NCBI GenBank assembly: GCA_028819075.1 | Contig: JAPPMM010000043.1 | Coordinates: forward strand, 124,001 to 188,000 | Direction: 5' to 3' | From: Gammaproteobacteria bacterium | Lineage (GTDB): Bacteria; Gemmatimonadota; Gemmatimonadetes; Longimicrobiales; Gaopeijiaceae | DNA: 64,000 nucleotides | Shown here: piece after piece, positions 34,085 to 42,535 of the stretch | How the letters are laid out: each line of letters opens with the position of its first letter | Position numbering within the stretch: position 1 is the first letter of the stretch | Position numbers and translations under genes: made by a program | The notes under the pieces: generated by a model | The model's database searches: none | What the model was told of the DNA's origin: nothing | The model's input: the letters and a program-made list of their open reading frames with translations, nothing else

Positions 34085-35124
34085 TCCGCCTCCCGCATTC
34101 TCGCGAATGCCGGCGCCGTTCCCGAGGCGTCGACCCAGGCCCGCATCGTCTCCCAGTCGCGTTCGGCCGTGCGCGCCCCGCTCTCCTGCACAACCGCCGC
34201 GGCGGCGAACTTGGCCACCTCGCCCCGCCCCATCGCACCTGCCAGGGCGTCCACGTCGGGCCAACCGGGCGCGCCGGCCAGGTCGCGCATCAGCTCCGTG
34301 GCCGTCCGGCTGCAGCCCCACTCGGGGTCGAAGTGCGCCATGTACGCGCGTATTACATCTCCCGCACCCTCGTAGAAGTCGCGCAGCCGACCCGCCCGGT
34401 GATGGCCGCGCGCGAGCGATCGGTCGAGTTCGGCGAGCGCCCGTGCCCTCCACTCCTCCGGCGTCTGCGGCGGGGCTTCAACCGAAAGCCCGGCAGCCGC
34501 GCGCACCGCCAGCCACTCCCGCGCCTGCACCGTCACCACGCCGAGCAACAGCAGGGACAGCAACGACGCCCCCAACACGGCCGGGACGTTCCAGTTGAAC
34601 CCGACCACGTCTGCCGGCGGCCTCGGCTGCAGGCCCTGCGCGATGTCGTCGAGCAGGATCGGCGAGGTCACGAACACCCGCCGCCCGGCGATCACGAGAC
34701 GGTCAACCGGGTCCGCATTCCCGCCCGGCCCGTCCTCCACGCGAACCCGACCCCCACCCGCCTCCGCCTCCCCGCTTGTCATCTCCAACTGCGGGGTCGC
34801 CGCGAGCCCGATCTCGAAGGGAATCAGGTCGTATTCGAGCGCGACCCGGAGGGATCCGTCCCCCGTCTCGGCCACATCGGTCCGCACACGCCGCAGGCTC
34901 TCCACGCCCCACTCGGGAAGAAGCGCTGCGGGCACCCGCAGCCCCCGTCCCGGAGGTACGTAGACGGTCGCATGGAGGGTGAAGGGATCTCCCAGCTCAA
35001 CCGTGTCGGGGGATACGCGCACCACCTGAACCGCCGCCCGATCCTGCATCGCGTGCGCGCCCGGCGCCAACGTCGCCGTTGACGCGGCCACCGTCAGCCA
35101 TCTGACCCCGACTCCAATCCTCAT
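34081..35124 (-). CDS. BatD-like membrane protein
   Basis: A 347-residue protein: signal peptide (to APGAHA), a periplasmic beta domain (VRVSPDTVELGDPFTLHATV..., typical of the first domain in BatD/oxygen-tolerance proteins), a membrane helix (VLGASLLSLLLLGVVTVQA) and a cytoplasmic helical tail with LRDFYEGAGDVIRAYMAHF, which resembles DUF4381/BatD tails. Shorter than classical BatD (one instead of several beta domains). Position between DUF58 and VWA genes supports the call. ATG 35124 has GAGG seven bases upstream. Confidence 0.7.
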   Translation of the reverse strand: MRIGVGVRWLTVAASTATLAPGAHAMQDRAAVQVVRVSPDTVELGDPFTLHATVYVPPGRGLRVPAALLPEWGVESLRRVRTDVAETGDGSLRVALEYDLIPFEIGLAATPQLEMTSGEAEAGGGRVRVEDGPGGNADPVDRLVIAGRRVFVTSPILLDDIAQGLQPRPPADVVGFNWNVPAVLGASLLSLLLLGVVTVQAREWLAVRAAAGLSVEAPPQTPEEWRARALAELDRSLARGHHRAGRLRDFYEGAGDVIRAYMAHFDPEWGCSRTATELMRDLAGAPGWPDVDALAGAMGRGEVAKFAAAAVVQESGARTAERDWETMRAWVDASGTAPAFARMREAE

Positions 35125-35149
35125 CGCACCGCCTCAGCCCCGGCAGCCA

Positions 35150-36091
35150 TCAGACCGCCCGCCCCCGCCTTCGAGCCGGCGTCCGCTCGCGCGCCCGGAA
35201 GAACTCCGCCAGCACGGGCACGTAGTCGTCTTCCGACCCAACCTCCACGACCTCCAGCCCCAACTCGCGAAAAAGCCGGGTCAGTCGTTCCCGCGCATCG
35301 CCGGTCCGTTTCGCATAGGCGGCGCGCGCGCCCTCTTGCCCGGTATCCACGATGCGGCGTTCCCCCGACTCCGGGTCCACCACCCGCACCAGACCCACAT
35401 CCGGGAGCCCCATCTGCCTGGGATCGTTCAGGCGGATGGGCACCAGGTCGTGCTGGAAGCTGAAGCGGCTTGCGATGCGCGGCAGGCGCGGGTCGGCCCC
35501 GAAGTCCACGAGAAAGTCGCTGATGAGGAAGACCGCCGCCCGTCGCCGCAGCACCTTCGCCAGAAACTCGAGGCCGGGGGAAAGCCTCGTGCGCCGGCCC
35601 GTGGGCTCGAGCGAAAGCAGCTCGAAGATCAGCCGCAGGGCGTGCCGCCGGCCGGTGTCGGGGGGGATGAAGAGCTCCGTTCGATCGGTGACCACCAGCA
35701 ACCCGACGTGGTCGTTGTTGCGCGCGGCCGAGAGCGCCAGGATGCAGGCGATCTCGCTCGCGATGCGGGCGTTGGAGGCAAGGCCGGTGCCGAAGTCCTG
35801 CGACCCCGAGAGATCCACCATGAGCATCGCCGTGAGCTCGCGCTCCTCCTCGTGCTGCTTGATGAAGAGACGGCCCCGGCGAGCGGTGACGTTCCAGTCG
35901 ATGGAGCGGATGTCGTCGCCGGGCTGGTACTCGCGCACCTCCGAGAACTCGAGCCCGCGGCCCTTGAACACCGAGCGGTACTCGCCGCTGAAGAGCGACT
36001 CCACCAGCCCGCGGGTGCGCAACTCGATCTGCTTCACCCGCGCAGAGAAGACCCGGGGATGCTCGTGTGCGATGGACTCCCGTCCGGCCAC
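35150..36091 (-). CDS. DUF58 domain protein
   Basis: A 313-residue DUF58 protein: SLFSGEYRSVFKGRGLEFSEVREYQPGDDIRSIDWN is the family signature near residues 33-68, and the rest forms a VWA-like domain (MLMVDLSGSQDFGT with an Asp-x-Ser-x-Ser-like metal site, FLISDFLVDF). DUF58 proteins go with MoxR ATPases in chaperone-like systems. The start is GTG 36091; the only ATG nearby (overlapping the moxR stop) runs into a stop. Order moxR-DUF58-BatD-BatA-BatB-TPR is the standard one. Confidence 0.88.
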   Translation of the reverse strand: MAGRESIAHEHPRVFSARVKQIELRTRGLVESLFSGEYRSVFKGRGLEFSEVREYQPGDDIRSIDWNVTARRGRLFIKQHEEERELTAMLMVDLSGSQDFGTGLASNARIASEIACILALSAARNNDHVGLLVVTDRTELFIPPDTGRRHALRLIFELLSLEPTGRRTRLSPGLEFLAKVLRRRAAVFLISDFLVDFGADPRLPRIASRFSFQHDLVPIRLNDPRQMGLPDVGLVRVVDPESGERRIVDTGQEGARAAYAKRTGDARERLTRLFRELGLEVVEVGSEDDYVPVLAEFFRARERTPARRRGRAV

Positions 36092-36116
36092 GGCGCCTTC
36101 CGCGGCTACCTCTTCT

Positions 36117-37118
36117 TCATGGCGAAGACACCGCCTCCAGCACCCGCCGGACGACCTCGTCGGTGCCGATGCCGCGCGCGTCCGCCTCGTAGGTAGTGCG
36201 CAGCCGGTGCGGCAGAACCATGGGCGCCATCGCCTTGACGTCGTCGGGAAGGACGAAGCTCCGCCCGCGAAGCCATGCCCGCGCCCGCGCCGTCCGCGCC
36301 AGGAAGATGGATGCGCGCGGCGAAGTGCCGAAGTCGATCAGGGTCTCCAGCTCCTCGAGCCCGTACCGGGCCGGCTCACGGGTGGCGAAGGCCAGCTCCA
36401 CGATGTAGTCGAGCACGGCTTCCTCCACGTGCACCGCCGCCACCCGCTCGCGGGCACGGAACACCTCCTCCACGCCCGCCACCGGGTCCAGCGGGGTTCC
36501 GGCCCGGTCTCCGGCCCAGCGCACGATCTCCTTCTCCTCGTCTCGGGACGGATATCCGATGTCCAGCTTCATGGCGAAGCGGTCCAGTTGCGCCTCGGCA
36601 AGCGGGTAGGTGCCGTGCAGCTCCACCGGGTTCTGGGTGGCCAGCACCATGAAGGGATCGGCCAGCCGAAAGGTGTCGCCCGCAATCGACACCTGGCGCT
36701 CCTCCATCGCCTCGAGCAGCGCCGCCTGAACCTTGGGGGGCGCCCGGTTGATCTCGTCGGCGAGCACGATGTTGGAGAAGACAGGCCCCTTGTGGACCCG
36801 GAACTCGCCCGAGCGCGCGTCCAGGATCGGCGTCCCGGCGATGTCGCTCGGGAGCAGGTCGGGCGTGAACTGGATGCGGCTGAAGCCGGTGTCGATGGCG
36901 TTGGCCAGCGTGCGCACCATGAGCGTCTTGGCGAGCCCCGGAAGGCCCTCGAGCAGCACGTGACCGCCCGTGAGCAGTGCGATCAGGAGGGCTTCGACGG
37001 CCGCATCCTGGCCCACCACGCGTTCCCGCACGGCGGCCGTGACCCGACCCGAGAGCCCGAGCCCGGCTTCCCCGGCGCCGGCTTCCCGCGCCAGCACCCC
37101 CGCTGCGTCGCCGGGCAT
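36117..37118 (-). CDS. moxR: MoxR-family AAA+ ATPase
   Basis: A 333-residue AAA+ ATPase. Walker A is GLPGLAKT (58-65), Walker B NIVLADEINRAPPKVQAALLEAMEE, sensor 1 region MVLATQNPVELHGTYPLAEAQLDRF, and the C-terminal lid contains PRASIFLARTARARAWLRGR. MoxR proteins use ATP to mature or assemble partner complexes, often handing metal-containing enzymes to VWA proteins. The ATG at 37118 overlaps the stop of the amidohydrolase upstream (ATGA), which ties that enzyme to the operon. The frame's long upstream extension to 39647 is a shadow of that gene. Confidence 0.92.
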   Translation of the reverse strand: MPGDAAGVLAREAGAGEAGLGLSGRVTAAVRERVVGQDAAVEALLIALLTGGHVLLEGLPGLAKTLMVRTLANAIDTGFSRIQFTPDLLPSDIAGTPILDARSGEFRVHKGPVFSNIVLADEINRAPPKVQAALLEAMEERQVSIAGDTFRLADPFMVLATQNPVELHGTYPLAEAQLDRFAMKLDIGYPSRDEEKEIVRWAGDRAGTPLDPVAGVEEVFRARERVAAVHVEEAVLDYIVELAFATREPARYGLEELETLIDFGTSPRASIFLARTARARAWLRGRSFVLPDDVKAMAPMVLPHRLRTTYEADARGIGTDEVVRRVLEAVSSP

Positions 37119-38842
37119 CAGGCCAGGTGCATCGTGCGCCCGCCGACTACGGTGCGGACGATGCCGATCTCCTGAAACGCCTCGGGATCGGTCTCGTGAG
37201 GATCTTCCGACAGGATCACGAAGTCGGCCAGCTTGCCCGGGGTGATGGATCCCTTGAGGTGCTCCTCGTGGGAGGCGCGCGCCCCGTTGATGGTGGCGAT
37301 GCGCAGGGCTTCGCTCACGGTCACGCGCTGGTTGGGCCCCCACACCCGGCCCTCGGAGTCGGTGCGGGTCACCATCGACTGCAGCGCCATCATCGGCTCG
37401 TAGGGGCCCGGCACGTAGTCGGAGGCGCCCGCCACGGGGATGTCGTAGTCGAGGAAGGAGCGGTGCGCGAACATGAAGCGCATCTTCTCCTCGCCGTACT
37501 CGATCCACTTGTTGCCGTGATAGTAGACGTAGGTCCAGAAGGGGGTCGGCACCGAGCCGGTGTCGCGGATGCGGGCAAGCAGCGAGGGGTTCACCAGCGT
37601 GCAGTGCTCGAGGCGATGGCGCGGATCCGGGCGCGGCCACATGCGCTGCACGCGCTCGTAGGCGTTGAGCACCATGTCGATGGCGACGTCGCCGTTGCAG
37701 TGTATGCCGATCTGAAGGTCGTGGCGGTGTGCGTCCTCCGCGACCTCGTGGATCTCCTCCTGGGTCATGGTGAGGATGCCGAAGTCGTCCGGGCGACCGA
37801 TGTAGGGCGTGCTCATGGCCATGGTGCGGCCGGAGGCGGAGCCGTCGGCGTTGTACTTGACGCCGCCCACGCGCACCCACTCGTCGCCGAACCCGCTGTG
37901 GATGCCGGCCGACTTCAGCCCGGGCGTCATCAGGCCCAGGCAGTACATGGCGATGCGGCAGCGCAGCTCGCCCGCCTTGTAGGCGTCCTGGTAGGCGACG
38001 GCGTAGTCGGTGCTGCAGCCCGTGTCGTGGAGCGACGTGAGGCCGGCCGCGGTGGTGAGTTCGGAGATGAGTTTCACCCCCGCCTGGCGCTGCTCGCGGG
38101 TGGAGCCGGAGGGAAGGAGCCCCTGGAAGAGGTTGTTGGCGTTTTCGGCCAGGAGCCCGTTCAGCTCGCCGTCGTCGAGGTAGATCTGGCCGCCGGGAGG
38201 CGACTCGGTTTCGGCGGTGATGCCGGCTAGCTCGAAGGCGCGGCTGTTGTACCAGTAGAGATGGCCGCCCCGGTGGGAAACCCGGACCGGGTGGTCCGGG
38301 ACCCAGCCGTCCAGGTCGCGGCGCGTGATGCGGCGGCCTTCGCGCACCTTCGTGTCGTCGTACTTGAAGGCGAGCACCCACTCGCCCGGGGGCTTGCCGG
38401 CGGCGCCTTCGCGCAGGCGCTCGCCGATCTCGGCCATGGAGCGCACGTCCAGGTTGACCTCGGTGAGCTCGCGCACGCCGCCCGACGCGGGGTGGAGGTG
38501 GGCGTCGATGAAGCCCGGGGTGACGGTCATGCCCTCCGCATCGATGATCTCGGTGCCGGGACCGGCGAGATTCCTGATGTCGTCGCTTGACCCGACCGCG
38601 ATGAAGCGCGAGTTCTTCACCGCGAAGGCTTCCGCCTGGGGCAGATCGTCGTCCACGGTGTAGACACGTCCCCCGACCAGAATCAGGTCCGGGGTGACGT
38701 CGCCCGCTTCCTGAAGGCGGGCCCGGCCGCGGGCACGCGCGAGCCTCGCGTCCGATCCCCGCAACTCGAAGTCGCCGATGCCGAAGCCGGTGGCGAGGGC
38801 GGCGCCGATGCCGAGAAACTCTCCCCTCGAGTAGCGGTTCAT
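37118..38842 (-). CDS. YtcJ-like metal-dependent amidohydrolase
   Basis: A 574-residue amidohydrolase (amidohydrolase 3 branch). The metal site can be read: HLH at 115-117 in GFIDAHLHP, the later IHCNGDVAIDMVL and RLEHCTLV, and GASDYVPGPYEP. It hydrolyses an amide or lactam-type bond; substrate unknown. The N-terminus SRGEFLGIGAALATGFGIG resembles a Tat signal but has Arg-Gly instead of Arg-Arg, so export is uncertain. ATG 38842 has GGAGGAG just upstream. First gene of the leftward operon, joined to moxR by ATGA; an enzyme in this position is unusual for a Bat operon. Confidence 0.85.
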   Translation of the reverse strand: MNRYSRGEFLGIGAALATGFGIGDFELRGSDARLARARGRARLQEAGDVTPDLILVGGRVYTVDDDLPQAEAFAVKNSRFIAVGSSDDIRNLAGPGTEIIDAEGMTVTPGFIDAHLHPASGGVRELTEVNLDVRSMAEIGERLREGAAGKPPGEWVLAFKYDDTKVREGRRITRRDLDGWVPDHPVRVSHRGGHLYWYNSRAFELAGITAETESPPGGQIYLDDGELNGLLAENANNLFQGLLPSGSTREQRQAGVKLISELTTAAGLTSLHDTGCSTDYAVAYQDAYKAGELRCRIAMYCLGLMTPGLKSAGIHSGFGDEWVRVGGVKYNADGSASGRTMAMSTPYIGRPDDFGILTMTQEEIHEVAEDAHRHDLQIGIHCNGDVAIDMVLNAYERVQRMWPRPDPRHRLEHCTLVNPSLLARIRDTGSVPTPFWTYVYYHGNKWIEYGEEKMRFMFAHRSFLDYDIPVAGASDYVPGPYEPMMALQSMVTRTDSEGRVWGPNQRVTVSEALRIATINGARASHEEHLKGSITPGKLADFVILSEDPHETDPEAFQEIGIVRTVVGGRTMHLA

Positions 38843-38898
38843 GGACTCCTCCGGGCCAAGTCGTTGATAATCTGCTAATTTCCACCCGAGGCACGCCC

Positions 38899-39075
38899 GT
38901 GCAAGTACAGAGAAATGGAGAGCGAATGGGCTTCGGGTTCGCGGGCCGCGCGATTGGCGACCTGTACGAATACACCTGCGCGTGGCGCGCCCACGACCCG
39001 GAAGACCGGGTCGAGATCGTGGTGCGGCGGGAGGGGGAGCGGATGACGCTCCCGGTGGCGCCTGGCCGCCGCTGA
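38899..39075 (+). CDS. Small PDZ-like ORF, possible gene remnant
   Basis: A 58-codon frame, starting at GTG 38899 with GAGG seven bases upstream and ending TGA 39073-39075. The peptide ends GRAIGDLYEYTCAWRA...DRVEIVVRREGERMTLPV, which matches the second half of a PDZ domain (the part after the carboxylate loop: beta, alpha-2 helix, two beta strands). The first half of a PDZ is missing, and the frame stays open upstream to the amidohydrolase start without a better start. Either the tail of a protease or secretion gene cut off by a rearrangement, or a true small protein. It precedes the Fe-S gene by 64 bases on the same strand. Confidence 0.4.
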   Translation: MQVQRNGERMGFGFAGRAIGDLYEYTCAWRAHDPEDRVEIVVRREGERMTLPVAPGRR

Positions 39076-39139
39076 GACGGGCGCGGGGAGCGCGGCCACG
39101 ACCCTGGCGCGCTCGCTGGCGGAGCACGAGGAGCGGCTG

Positions 39140-40459
39140 ATGAGCTGCGTGCATTGCGGCTTCTGCCTGCCCGCCTGCCCCACCTACGTCCGCCTGGGCG
39201 ACGAGGCCGACTCGCCGCGCGGACGCCTCTACCTGATGCGCGCCGTCGTCGAGGGAAGGCTCGATCCGGCGTCGGACGCGTTCCAGACCCACATCGACCG
39301 CTGCCTGGGATGTCGCGCCTGCGAACCCGTGTGCCCGGCGGGCGTTGAGTACGGCTCCCTCCTCGAACACGCCCGCGAGGCCGCGAACGAGGCCAGGCCC
39401 GCGGGCGGCGCGGCGCAGGCCATCCTGTGGCTCTTCCGCCGCCGCAAGCTGCTCTTTGCGCTGATGGCGCTGGGCCGCCTGCTGCGCGCCACCGGCATCC
39501 CCGCGCTGGGCGCGCGCTTCCTGCCCGCGGGTCTCGCCCGGGTCCGCCTGGGCCTCGGCATGCTGGCTTCGACGCGACGGGGGCGCGCTGCCCGCAAAGC
39601 CACGGCGTCCGCTTCCTCCCCGGACACGGAGGCCCCGGATCCCGCACCGGGTCGGCCCAAACCGCACCCGCTCGCCGGCAAGCGCGTCGCGGTGCTGAAC
39701 GGCTGCGTGCAGGCCGGGCTGCTGGGACATGTCAACGACGCCACCCGCCGGGTGCTGCGCGCCAACGGCCTGAACGTCGTGGACGCCTCGGGGCAGCGGT
39801 GCTGCGGCGCGCTCCACGCCCACGGCGGAGACCTCGAGGGAGCCCGTCACCTGGCGCGAGTCAACATCGACGCCATGCTGGGGGCCGGGGCCGAGATCAT
39901 CGCGGTCAACGCCGCCGGATGCGGCGCGCAGCTCAAGCACTACGGCGAGTTGCTGGCCGACGACGCGCGCTACGCCCGGCGGGCGGCCCGGCTGACGGAC
40001 GAGACGCGCGACATTTCTGAAATCCTGGCCGAGACCGGACCTCGCCGGGGGGCGCCGCTTCCGCTGTCGGTGACCTGGGACGCGCCCTGCCATCTTCTCC
40101 ACGCCCAAGGGGTCTCGGAGCCCCCTTTCCAGGTGCTGCGGGCGATTCCCGAGCTGGAACTCATTCCCCTGCCCCGGGCCGACGAATGCTGCGGGGGCGC
40201 GGGCATCTACGGCATCACGCATCCGCGCCTCGGGGGCAGGATCGGGGCGGACAAGGTAGAGGCCGTGCTGGGAACCGGGGCGAGCGTCGTGGCAACCTCG
40301 AACCCGGGGTGCATGATGCAGATCGGCGGAGGACTGCGCATGAAGGGGGCGCGGGTCGAAGCCTGCCATCCGGTCACACTCCTCGACGAGAGCTACAGGG
40401 CGGCCGGATTCTACGACACGCCCGCGCGCGGGCTGCCCGGCCTGCGGGATGGCGGCTGA
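39140..40459 (+). CDS. GlcF-like (Fe-S)-binding oxidoreductase subunit
   Basis: A 439-residue protein with two 4Fe-4S motifs, CVHCGFCLPACP (Cys 3, 6, 9, 13) and CLGCRACEPVCP (Cys 55, 58, 61, 65), then two CCG domains (QRCCGALHAHGGD, DAPCHLLHAQGV, DECCGGAGIYG) as in glycolate oxidase GlcF and heterodisulfide reductase HdrD. It passes electrons from a flavin subunit to quinone. Its normal partners GlcD/GlcE are not in the window; the flavoprotein two genes downstream is of another fold. ATG 39140 has GAGGAG six bases upstream and there is no other ATG/GTG/TTG after the preceding in-frame stop. A cluster of Ala/Arg/Gly lies between the two halves (85-160). Confidence 0.88.
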   Translation: MSCVHCGFCLPACPTYVRLGDEADSPRGRLYLMRAVVEGRLDPASDAFQTHIDRCLGCRACEPVCPAGVEYGSLLEHAREAANEARPAGGAAQAILWLFRRRKLLFALMALGRLLRATGIPALGARFLPAGLARVRLGLGMLASTRRGRAARKATASASSPDTEAPDPAPGRPKPHPLAGKRVAVLNGCVQAGLLGHVNDATRRVLRANGLNVVDASGQRCCGALHAHGGDLEGARHLARVNIDAMLGAGAEIIAVNAAGCGAQLKHYGELLADDARYARRAARLTDETRDISEILAETGPRRGAPLPLSVTWDAPCHLLHAQGVSEPPFQVLRAIPELELIPLPRADECCGGAGIYGITHPRLGGRIGADKVEAVLGTGASVVATSNPGCMMQIGGGLRMKGARVEACHPVTLLDESYRAAGFYDTPARGLPGLRDGG

Positions 40460-40463
40460 TCCA

Positions 40464-41303
40464 ATGTCCCGGTGGACGATCCGTCCATTCCGGACCCATC
40501 AGGACTACGAGGCCTGCATCGCGCTGCAGGAAGCCACCTGGGGAACCGGGTTTTCCGAACGGGTCCCCATGGCGCTCATGATCGTCAGCCAGCGCCTGGG
40601 CGGCGTGGCCGCCGGAGCGTTCGAAGAAGACGGATCCCTAGCGGGACTCGTCATCGGGATGACCGGGCTGGAGAACGGCATCCCCGTGCACTGGTCGGAC
40701 ATGCTGGCGGTCCGGCCCGACCAACGGGGAAGCGGACTCGCGATCCGTCTCAAAAGTTACCAGCGGGACGCGGTGATGGCGCTGGGCATCAGGCGCATGT
40801 ACTGGAGCTTCGATCCCCTGGAGTCGCAGAACGCGTACATCAACCTGGCCAGACTGGGAATCGTCGTACGCGAATACGTCGAGAACATGTACGGTCAAAC
40901 CGACTCCCCCCTCCACCGCGGAATGACCACCGACCGTTTCGTCGGCCTCTGGCAACTGGACGCGTCCCGGGTCGAGCGCCGTCTGGCGGGAGATGAGTCG
41001 CCCCCCGCGATCGAGAAGCTCGCGGATGTGCCGCGCGTGCTCGACTGTGTGCCCATATCACCTTCGGGCTGGCCCGAACCGGAAACCCGCGAAGCATCGC
41101 GCGCAGACCAGGTCCTGGCCGCCATCCCCTCCAGCATCCAGGCCCTGAAGTCGGCGTCTCCGCAACTCGCGGCGCGCTGGCGGGAGGCCACGCGTTCGGT
41201 CCTTCAAAGCTATCTTTCGAACGGGTACGAAGTCTGCGAACTCATTCGGGGAGCGCGCGTCTCTCACTATCTCCTGAGAAGAATCGGGGAGATGAATCCA
41301 TGA
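40464..41303 (+). CDS. GNAT-family N-acyltransferase (COG3375-like)
   Basis: A 279-residue acyltransferase. The GNAT core is residues 1-150: TIRPFRTHQDYEACIALQEATWG, LAGLVIGMTGL, and the acyl-CoA loop VRPDQRGSGLAIRLKSYQRD. The C-terminal 120 residues are family-specific. The sequence resembles the COG3375 group. In Geobacillus a GNAT of this kind succinylates D-amino acids for the neighbouring racemase; this substrate is a prediction here. Starts: ATG 40464 (GGCGG eight bases upstream) or ATG 40449, which would overlap the Fe-S gene. It overlaps the next gene by ATGA. Confidence 0.8.
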   Translation: MSRWTIRPFRTHQDYEACIALQEATWGTGFSERVPMALMIVSQRLGGVAAGAFEEDGSLAGLVIGMTGLENGIPVHWSDMLAVRPDQRGSGLAIRLKSYQRDAVMALGIRRMYWSFDPLESQNAYINLARLGIVVREYVENMYGQTDSPLHRGMTTDRFVGLWQLDASRVERRLAGDESPPAIEKLADVPRVLDCVPISPSGWPEPETREASRADQVLAAIPSSIQALKSASPQLAARWREATRSVLQSYLSNGYEVCELIRGARVSHYLLRRIGEMNP

Positions 41304-42535
41304 CCGGGAAGAAGCTCGACTCGCTCCACGTGGCCATCGTCGGCGCCGGTCCCGTGGGGATCGAGGCGGCGCTGGCCGCTGCCGAAGCCGGCGTGTCGTT
41401 CATCCTGTACGAAGCCGGTGCGCATGTCGGCAACAACGTGCTCTCGTGGGGACACGTCGCCCTGTTCACGGGCTGGGACCTGAACGTGTCGCCGCGGATG
41501 CGGCGCTGGCTGCGGCGCGCGGGGCGCGAGATACCTTCCGGAGGCGAGCCCCCGACCGGACGTGACCTGGTCAGGAGAGTGCTTCGGCCGATCGCGGCCC
41601 TGCCCGCCGTCGGCGACCGCCTGCGCCTCGGCACGCGGGTGCTGTCCGTGGCCCGCGAAGGACTCCTGAAGCACGAAGAGATCGCCAGCGCCGAGCGCGC
41701 CAATCTGCCGTTCCGCCTACTGGTGCGCACCTCCGACGGAGAGCGCATCGACCGCGCGGACATGGTGGTCGACTGCACGGGCACCTGGGACGTTCCCAAC
41801 GCGCTTGGCGAAGGCGGCATTCCGGCTCCGGGAGAGGCGGCTGCAGAAGACCGGATCGTCCGGCACATTCCGGACTTCGAAGCCAATCCGGGCGAATGGG
41901 CCGGGAAGCGCATCCTGCTCGTCGGGGGAGGTCATTCGGCACAGACGGTCGCGCGATCGCTCGCGGCCCTCGCCGAGGGCAATCCGGCGACCCGCGTGAC
42001 CTGGGCGCTCAGGCATCCCGAGCTGCGCCTCCAGCCGATCGCCGGCGACCGGCTGCCCGCGCGCAGCCGTCTCACCCGCGCCGCCCGCCAGTTGGCCACA
42101 AGCGATGTGTCCGGCCTCGAAGTCCTTCCGGGTTTCACGGTCAACGGAATGGAGCGCAACGGCGATGGTCTCAACGTGACCCTGAGGCGGCGGGACGGCT
42201 CCACTGCCGTGCGCCGGGTCAACCGGATCGTCTCCATGTGCGGCTACGTCGGCGACCACGGCCTCTACCGGCAGCTTCAGGTGCACGAGTGCTACGCGAC
42301 GGCGGCGCCGATGAAGCTGTCCGCGGCGCTGCTGGCCGGCTCCGCGGGCGACGACTGCATGGACCAGACGAGCTTCGGCGCCAGCACGCTCGGCAACCCG
42401 GAGCCCGGCTTCCTGATTCTGGGATCCAAGTCGTACGGCAGGAACAGCACCTTCCTCATGCGCGTGGGGTGGGAGCAGGTGGACGAGGTCTTCGGGCCGC
42501 TGGGAGCACGGACGACGCCGGCCTCCGCCCGGTGA
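41300..42535 (+). CDS. FAD/NAD(P)-binding flavoprotein oxidoreductase
   Basis: A 411-residue two-dinucleotide-binding-domain flavoprotein. The FAD site is VAIVGAGPVGIEAALAAAEAG near the N-terminus; a second nucleotide site is ILLVGGGHSAQTVARSLAAL (about 211-230), and VVDCTGTWDVPNA is the typical third FAD motif. The layout resembles flavin monooxygenases and thioredoxin-reductase-like enzymes; there is no CxxC redox pair. Substrate unknown. It lies between an acyltransferase and the racemase, overlapping both by four bases, so it very likely acts on the same compound or reoxidises through the Fe-S protein of the operon. Confidence 0.82.
   Translation: MTGKKLDSLHVAIVGAGPVGIEAALAAAEAGVSFILYEAGAHVGNNVLSWGHVALFTGWDLNVSPRMRRWLRRAGREIPSGGEPPTGRDLVRRVLRPIAALPAVGDRLRLGTRVLSVAREGLLKHEEIASAERANLPFRLLVRTSDGERIDRADMVVDCTGTWDVPNALGEGGIPAPGEAAAEDRIVRHIPDFEANPGEWAGKRILLVGGGHSAQTVARSLAALAEGNPATRVTWALRHPELRLQPIAGDRLPARSRLTRAARQLATSDVSGLEVLPGFTVNGMERNGDGLNVTLRRRDGSTAVRRVNRIVSMCGYVGDHGLYRQLQVHECYATAAPMKLSAALLAGSAGDDCMDQTSFGASTLGNPEPGFLILGSKSYGRNSTFLMRVGWEQVDEVFGPLGARTTPASAR

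Noticed and set aside
37118-38842. Twin-arginine signal on the YtcJ-like hydrolase
   Set aside because: The motif reads Ser-Arg-Gly-Glu-Phe-Leu; the second Arg is missing, so I did not call it Tat.
37119-39647. Frame extension giving a 1176-residue MoxR fusion
   Set aside because: The extra part is a shadow of the amidohydrolase; MoxR has a clean start in an ATGA overlap.
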